Assembly (NCBI GenBank): GCA_030619685.1
Contig: JAUXAX010000027.1
Span: 1-25,856 of the forward strand
DNA: 25,856 nt
Reading direction: 5' to 3'
Source: Dehalococcoidia bacterium
GTDB taxonomy: Bacteria > Chloroflexota > Dehalococcoidia > SZUA-161
How positions within the stretch are numbered: position 1 is the first letter of the stretch; each line of letters begins with the position of its first letter. Made by a program: the position numbers and the translations under genes. Below are positions 21,168 to 25,856 of the stretch, in pieces. Below the pieces are notes generated by a model. That model saw only the letters and a list, made by a program, of their open reading frames with translations, was not told the origin of the DNA and ran no database searches.

Positions 21168-22886
21168 ATGAGAGTGAATGGTGCACAAATACTGTGTGAA
21201 AGCCTGGTAAAGGAAGAGGTGGAGGTCATCTTTGGCTTCCCAGGGGGGACCCTGCTTCCCTTGTATGATGTCTTGCCCCGATACCCGCAGCTACGGCATA
21301 TCCTGGTTCGTCATGAGCAGGGGGCCGCTCACGCTGCGGATGGCTATGCCAGGGCTACTGGGCGGGTAGGTGTCTGTCTTGCCACTTCCGGTCCCGGCGC
21401 TTGCAACCTGGTGACTGGAATCGCCAATGCTCACCTCGATTCGTCTCCAGTTGTTGCCATCACAGGGCAGGTAGCGAGGCCGTTTATCGGGAAAGACGCC
21501 TTCCAGGAGATCGACATCACCGGGATAACTGTGCCCATCACCAAACATAACTACCTTGTCCTCAGAGCAGATGACATGGCCACTATGGTAAAAGAGGCCT
21601 TCCACATTGCCAGAAGCGGGCGGCCCGGGCCAGTGCTCCTCGACATCCCCCGCGATGTATTCATCGAGGAGGCAACCTTTCATTACCCAGAAAAGCTTGA
21701 CCTTCGTGGCTATAAGCCGACTGTTCATGGGCATGCACCCCAGATCGAGAAGGCAGCGAAGCTAATCAGTGAATCTAAGCGCCCTGTCATCCTTGCCGGA
21801 AGAGGGGTTATCATCTCGGGTGCATATGAGGAGCTTAGGGAGCTGGCAGAGAAGGCGCAGATTCCGGTGATCACCACTCTACTGGGGATCAGTTGCTTCC
21901 CTGAGGACCATGTGCTCAGCCTGGGCATGCTGGGCATGCACGGCATGGCCTATGCCAACATGGCGGTGAACGCAACTGACCTCATTATCGCTATCGGGAT
22001 GAGGTTTGATGACCGGGCAACGGGTAAGGTAAGCGGCTTTGCGCCCCACGCTCAGGTCATCCATATAGATGTCGATCCTTCAGAGATAGGGAAGAACGTG
22101 CGGGTGACCCTGCCCATCGTCGGTGAGGTGAAGAACGTGCTACGTGTGTTAAACAAGCAACTCGATGCTCAGACGCATGTTGATTGGGTGCAACAGGTTG
22201 AGCAATGGCACCGTGAGCACCCGTTGGTCGTTAGTCACGAGAGCGAAAAGCTCCTGCCCCAGTACGTAGTGAGCAAGATCTCTGAAGTCACCAAAGGCGA
22301 TGCAACCATCGTTACCGGCGTGGGCCAGAACCAGATGTGGGCAGCGCAGCACTTCTGCTATCGAAAGCCGAACAGTCTGATCTCCTCAGGGGGCCTGGGG
22401 ACTATGGGATTCGAATTACCAGCGGCAATAGGCGCTAAGGTGGGGCGACCGGAGGAGACAGTGTGGGCTATTGCTGGAGACGGTGGCTTTCAGATGACCA
22501 TTCAGGAGTTGGCTACTGCGGTTCAGGATAACATTGCGGTTAAGATCGCCATTCTCAATAACGGTTACCTGGGAATGGTGAGGCAATGGCAGGACTTGTT
22601 CTACGGGCGCCGCTATGTAGCCACTCCACTGAGTGGCCCTGACTTCGTTAGAGTCGCTGAGGCCTATGGGCTACCGGGCATGAGGGTAACCCAGAACTCG
22701 CAGGTTGTGCCCGCTATCCGGAAGGCGATGAAGCACCAGGGACCGTTTCTCATCGATTTCGTAGTTGAGCCAGAGGAGAATGTCTACCCCATGGTGGCGC
22801 CAGGGTCTACTCTGGCAGAGATACTTGAGGATCCAAGGAAAAAGGTCGAGATTAAGGTGAAACCGCGGGAAACTAGCAACCTGTGA
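21168..22886 (+). CDS. ilvB: Acetolactate synthase large subunit
   Basis: This ThDP- and FAD-dependent enzyme joins two pyruvates to acetolactate, or pyruvate and 2-ketobutyrate to acetohydroxybutyrate. It has 572 residues with all three domains. The N-terminal pyrimidine-binding domain has VIFGFPGGTLLPLYDVL and catalytic Glu50 in RHEQGAAHAADGYAR. A central FAD domain follows. The C-terminal ThDP domain has GDGGFQMTIQELATAVQ to ILNNGYLGMVRQWQDLFY (GDG through NN). The GxVRQWQ-LFY motif identifies anabolic, biosynthetic-type AHAS. The regulatory subunit gene follows 39 bp downstream. Confidence 0.97.
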   Translation: MRVNGAQILCESLVKEEVEVIFGFPGGTLLPLYDVLPRYPQLRHILVRHEQGAAHAADGYARATGRVGVCLATSGPGACNLVTGIANAHLDSSPVVAITGQVARPFIGKDAFQEIDITGITVPITKHNYLVLRADDMATMVKEAFHIARSGRPGPVLLDIPRDVFIEEATFHYPEKLDLRGYKPTVHGHAPQIEKAAKLISESKRPVILAGRGVIISGAYEELRELAEKAQIPVITTLLGISCFPEDHVLSLGMLGMHGMAYANMAVNATDLIIAIGMRFDDRATGKVSGFAPHAQVIHIDVDPSEIGKNVRVTLPIVGEVKNVLRVLNKQLDAQTHVDWVQQVEQWHREHPLVVSHESEKLLPQYVVSKISEVTKGDATIVTGVGQNQMWAAQHFCYRKPNSLISSGGLGTMGFELPAAIGAKVGRPEETVWAIAGDGGFQMTIQELATAVQDNIAVKIAILNNGYLGMVRQWQDLFYGRRYVATPLSGPDFVRVAEAYGLPGMRVTQNSQVVPAIRKAMKHQGPFLIDFVVEPEENVYPMVAPGSTLAEILEDPRKKVEIKVKPRETSNL

Positions 22887-22925
22887 CACCTTTTTGGTTA
22901 ACGAATCTCCAGAAGGCAGCGTGAA

Positions 22926-23456
22926 ATGACCAAGCATACTTTGGTAGCCCTAGTCGAAGATAAGCCTGGTGTCTTGAATCGTGTAGCAAGCCTGATCCGT
23001 AGGCGTGGCTTCAATATCGAGAGCATCGCTGTGGGTCATTCCGAGCTACCCGGGCTTTCTCGAATGACCATTGTAGTCGATGGAGCCACCACTGCTGTGG
23101 AGCAGGTGAGGAAGCAGCTAGAGAAAGTGATCGAGGTGGTTAAGCTAGCCGACATCACAGAGGGGCGCATCATTGCCCGGGAGCTGGCGCTGATCAAGGT
23201 CCATGCCACTTCCGCTACGCGCAGCGAGATCATACAGATTGTTGACATCTTTCGAGCTAACATCGTCGATGTTTCCGCTGATTCGCTGGTCGTAGAGGTC
23301 ACGGGTGACGAGGAAAAGATCGATTCCCTGTACAGTCTCCTTCGGAAGTTCGGTATTAAGGAATTGGCGCGTACTGGCAGGATTGCCCTGGTGCGAGGAG
23401 GAGGTGGAGGCGTCAAAACCGAGAGAGCAGACAAGACATTGCTCCCGAAGGGTTAA
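22926..23456 (+). CDS. ilvN: Acetolactate synthase small (regulatory) subunit
   Basis: The 176-residue protein begins with an ACT domain (TLVALVEDKPGVLNRVASLI, RRGFNIESIAVGHSELPGLS) that normally binds valine for feedback inhibition and activates the large subunit. A C-terminal ALS_ss_C domain follows (ARELALIKVHATSATRSEII, IVDVSADSLVVEVTG, SLLRKFGIKELARTGRIALV). The last ~20 residues are a Gly- and charge-rich tail slightly longer than usual. Position between ilvB and ilvC is the standard order. The symbol ilvH would serve equally. Confidence 0.96.
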   Translation: MTKHTLVALVEDKPGVLNRVASLIRRRGFNIESIAVGHSELPGLSRMTIVVDGATTAVEQVRKQLEKVIEVVKLADITEGRIIARELALIKVHATSATRSEIIQIVDIFRANIVDVSADSLVVEVTGDEEKIDSLYSLLRKFGIKELARTGRIALVRGGGGGVKTERADKTLLPKG

Positions 23457-23495
23457 ACCTGACCAACGAAACAAATTGAAAAGACGGGGTGCCAA

Positions 23496-24479
23496 ATGTA
23501 CTATGATAAGGACGCCGATCTCGGTTTACTCTCGGGCAAGACCATCGGCATAGTTGGCTATGGCAGCCAGGGTCATGCCCATGCTCTGAATCTCAGGGAC
23601 AGCGGATGCAACGTCATTGTGGCTGAGGCCAAGGGCAGCGGTCCCTGGGAGGAGGCGAAGAAGGCAGGGTTCAAGGTCGGAACCGCCGAGGAAACAGCGA
23701 AAGAGGCGGACCTTATGACATTGCTTGTGCCTGACAACCTGCACCCAGTGGTCTACCGCCAGATGGAAGCGGGGATGACCAAGGGAAAGATGCTCATGTT
23801 CGCTCATGGCTTCAACATTCACTATAATCAGGTTGTCCCTCCCCCCAATGTCGATGTTACAATGGTGGCGCCTAAGTGCCCTGGCCACATGCTGCGCCAA
23901 ACCTATACCGAGGGCTCTGGCCCCCCAGCCCTTGTTGCCGTCCATCAAGACGCCTCGGGTAAGGCCAAGAAGATCGCTTTGGCCTATGCCAAGGGGATCG
24001 GCTGCACCAGAGCAGGGGTCCTGGACACTACCTTTGCTGAGGAGACGGAGACCGATCTCTTCGGCGAGCAGACCGTGCTCTGCGGCGGGGTTTCCTGTCT
24101 AGTGAAGGCTGCTTTTGAGACCCTGGTTGAGGCTGGCTATCAGCCGGAGGTCGCCTACTTCGAGTGCATGCATGAGCTGAAGCTCATCGTCGACCTTTTC
24201 TACCAGGGAGGGTTGAGCTACATGAATTACTCGGTGAGCGACACCGCCGAGTACGGCGGCTATGTATCCGGCCCCCGGGTTATCGATGATTGTGCCAGGG
24301 AAGCGATGAGGCAGATTCTGGCCGAGATTCAGGATGGTAGCTTCGCCACTCGCTGGATCCTGGAGAATCAGGCAGGACGCTCCTCTTTCTACAGGTTGAG
24401 GGAAAGGGAGCAGAGCCACGAGATCGAGGTCGTGGGCAAGAAGCTAAGGGATATGATGCCCTGGGTCAAGAAGAAGTGA
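23496..24479 (+). CDS. ilvC: Ketol-acid reductoisomerase, class I, with atypical cofactor loop
   Basis: IlvC isomerises and reduces acetolactate or acetohydroxybutyrate. At 327 residues it is the short class I form. Present are the Rossmann loop [17 protein letters not shown] (21-37), KCPGH (127-131), Mg ligands Asp187 and Glu191 in [10 protein letters not shown], and Glu223 and Glu227 in [19 protein letters not shown]. The loop after strand 2 reads [15 protein letters not shown] (40-54). The usual sequence is close to VGLRxGSxSW, where Arg and the second Ser bind the NADPH phosphate. Here Arg is Ala45, Ser is Pro50 and Glu44 is introduced, so NADH use is possible. That is inference. Confidence 0.96.
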   Translation: MYYDKDADLGLLSGKTIGIVGYGSQGHAHALNLRDSGCNVIVAEAKGSGPWEEAKKAGFKVGTAEETAKEADLMTLLVPDNLHPVVYRQMEAGMTKGKMLMFAHGFNIHYNQVVPPPNVDVTMVAPKCPGHMLRQTYTEGSGPPALVAVHQDASGKAKKIALAYAKGIGCTRAGVLDTTFAEETETDLFGEQTVLCGGVSCLVKAAFETLVEAGYQPEVAYFECMHELKLIVDLFYQGGLSYMNYSVSDTAEYGGYVSGPRVIDDCAREAMRQILAEIQDGSFATRWILENQAGRSSFYRLREREQSHEIEVVGKKLRDMMPWVKKK

Positions 24480-24502
24480 TAGGGCGAAAGAGGGCAGTTA
24501 AC

Positions 24503-25856
24503 TTGGAAAAGGTCATCATATTCGATACCACCCTGCGCGATGGCGAACAGTCGGCGGGGGCGGCGCTCAATATCGACGAGAAGCTGGAGATCTCCAGGCA
24601 GCTGGGGAGGCTGAAGGTGGATGTTATCGAGGCCGGTTTCCCCATTGCCTCTCCCGGAGATCTGGAGGCAGTGCGCCGCATCTGCCACGAAATGCGCGGT
24701 CCTATCATCTGTGCCCTGGCACATGCCCAGCCGAAAGCGGTGGATGCTGCCTGGGAGGCGGTAAAGGACGCCCGGCGTCCCCGAATCCATGTCTTTCTTT
24801 CCAGCTCGGAGGTTCACATCTCCCACCAACTCAAGAAAAGCAGGAGCCAAGTTCTGAAGCTCTCCAGGGACATGGTTGCCCGGGCTAAAGGATATCTTGA
24901 GGACGTAGAGTTCTCGCCCATGGACGCTACCCGCACCGATCCCGTGTTTCTGTACAAGATAATCGAGGCTGCGATCGATGCCGGAGCCACAACGGTAAAC
25001 ATTCCTGATACGGTGGGCTATACCATCCCGCGGGAGTTCTGCGCGCTGCTCGATGGCATCTTCAAGAACGTACCCAACATAAAGAAGGCTGTTGTCAGCG
25101 TGCATTGCCACAACGACCTGGGATTGGCTGTGGCGAATAGTCTGGCTGCTCTCGACTGCGGGGTGCGCCAGATCGAGTGCACTATCAATGGTATTGGCGA
25201 GCGGGCGGGCAATGCCTCCCTCGAGGAGATAGTAATGGCGTTGCGTACCCGCAAGGACCTGTTCAACTACACGACCGGTATAGATACCACTCAAATCCAT
25301 AAGGCCAGCCGTCTGGTTAGTGACATCACCGGGATGTATGTGCAGCCCAACAAAGCTATCGTTGGCGCTAATGCCTTTCGCCATGAATCGGGTATCCATC
25401 AGGATGGCGTTATTAAGGAAAGGACTACCTACGAGATTATGGACCCGAGGGATGTCGGCCTGACAGGCAGCATGCTGACTCTGGGCAAGCTCAGCGGACG
25501 GCATGCGTTGAGGGTCCGGCTTCAGGAACTAGGCTATACTTTGGCTGATGAAGAACTCAAACGCGCCTTCGCTGCCTTCAAGGAGTTGGCGGACAAGAAG
25601 AGAGAGATCACTGACCGAGACCTGGAGGCATTGGTAGCTGAAGAATTACGCACTGTTTCCGAGACCTATCATCTGGAGCAGGTGCAGATATCCTGCGGTG
25701 ACCACAGTGTTCCCACCGCCTCGGTGAGGCTGGTCGGCCCCGATGGCACTACCATCGCTGATGCTGCTCTGGGCACAGGTCCAGTGGATGCCATCTACAA
25801 GGCTATTAACCGCCTTGTAGGGGTGCCCAACGAGCTTATCGAATTCAGCGTCAAAT
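24503..25856 (+). CDS. leuA: 2-isopropylmalate synthase, 3' end outside window
   Basis: The open frame begins at TTG 24503, with GAGGG eight bases upstream, and runs off the window after 451 codons. It begins [20 protein letters not shown] (catalytic Arg and acidic residue of the HMGL-like TIM barrel). It contains [20 protein letters not shown] (metal-binding HxH), [20 protein letters not shown] and [20 protein letters not shown], the LeuA-specific stretch. The C-terminal LeuA dimer/regulatory domain, normally leucine-binding, is only partly present. It condenses acetyl-CoA with 2-ketoisovalerate, drawing on the product of the upstream genes. No ATG is suitable. Citramalate synthase is less likely given the conserved residues. 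Confidence 0.93.
   Translation, partial: MEKVIIFDTTLRDGEQSAGAALNIDEKLEISRQLGRLKVDVIEAGFPIASPGDLEAVRRICHEMRGPIICALAHAQPKAVDAAWEAVKDARRPRIHVFLSSSEVHISHQLKKSRSQVLKLSRDMVARAKGYLEDVEFSPMDATRTDPVFLYKIIEAAIDAGATTVNIPDTVGYTIPREFCALLDGIFKNVPNIKKAVVSVHCHNDLGLAVANSLAALDCGVRQIECTINGIGERAGNASLEEIVMALRTRKDLFNYTTGIDTTQIHKASRLVSDITGMYVQPNKAIVGANAFRHESGIHQDGVIKERTTYEIMDPRDVGLTGSMLTLGKLSGRHALRVRLQELGYTLADEELKRAFAAFKELADKKREITDRDLEALVAEELRTVSETYHLEQVQISCGDHSVPTASVRLVGPDGTTIADAALGTGPVDAIYKAINRLVGVPNELIEFSVK

Noticed and set aside
24389..25504. 371-residue minus-strand open frame
   Set aside because: It is antisense to ilvC and leuA, which have clear family motifs on the plus strand, and it resembles no protein family.
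1..25856. CRISPR arrays, complete insertion sequences, intact integrases, rRNA genes
   Set aside because: No regularly spaced repeats, no transposase frames with inverted ends, no intact recombinase and no rRNA sequence were seen.

Overview
The window looks like part of an anaerobic bacterial chromosome, most likely Chloroflexota, class Dehalococcoidia. That assignment is inference. It rests on remembered family resemblance (translin homologue, cysteine-rich 4Fe-4S protein, paired MaoC-like dehydratase, recombinase tail) and on the gene set; no marker gene is present. GC is moderate to high, apart from an AT-richer stretch at about 6.7-9.3 kb.

Positions 1-4.3 kb hold the tail of a translin-family gene, a GC-rich intergenic repeat, and two Fur-family regulator genes (762 and 2966). 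The first Fur gene has a near-consensus promoter with an inverted repeat over its start region, and is followed by an unrecognised His-rich membrane protein. lgt lies between the two Fur genes on the minus strand. A UreH/NiCoT-like metal transporter (4219-3509, minus) has a perfect 10-2-10 palindrome with two TTGCAA cores over its -35. This resembles the nickel-responsive Nur box.

Positions 4.4-9.1 kb are mostly minus-strand: a multi-Cys 4Fe-4S protein, a GYD-domain protein behind a strong distant promoter and a structured leader, a DUF454 membrane protein, and an overlapping SDR-methyltransferase pair. Three copies of a roughly 40-bp repeat sit in the gaps. Positions 8.9-10.3 kb are a gene graveyard: remnants of a SnoaL-like protein, a GT2 glycosyltransferase, a probable STT3-type protein and a serine recombinase, the last abutting tRNA-Lys(CTT).

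Positions 10.4-14 kb carry a three-gene minus-strand operon (unknown protein, macro domain, HDAC-family deacetylase) behind a good promoter, then a two-domain MaoC-like dehydratase coupled to a 41-residue basic ORF and a small Cys-motif protein.

Positions 14-17 kb hold two one-gene modules: a PrdB/GrdB-like selenoprotein read through an in-frame UGA with a SECIS-like hairpin, and a CPA2 cation/proton antiporter. Each begins with a partial copy of the 3' end of the intact tRNA-Arg(TCG) at 16.7 kb, which is the layout expected of serial integration at a tRNA gene. tRNA-His(GTG) follows.

Positions 17-25.9 kb are plus-strand core metabolism. sucCD has a leader with an intrinsic terminator just upstream. 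ilvD-ilvB-ilvN-ilvC-leuA follows, with leuA running off the window. This operon makes valine and isoleucine precursors and starts leucine synthesis. The ketol-acid reductoisomerase has an unusual cofactor loop.
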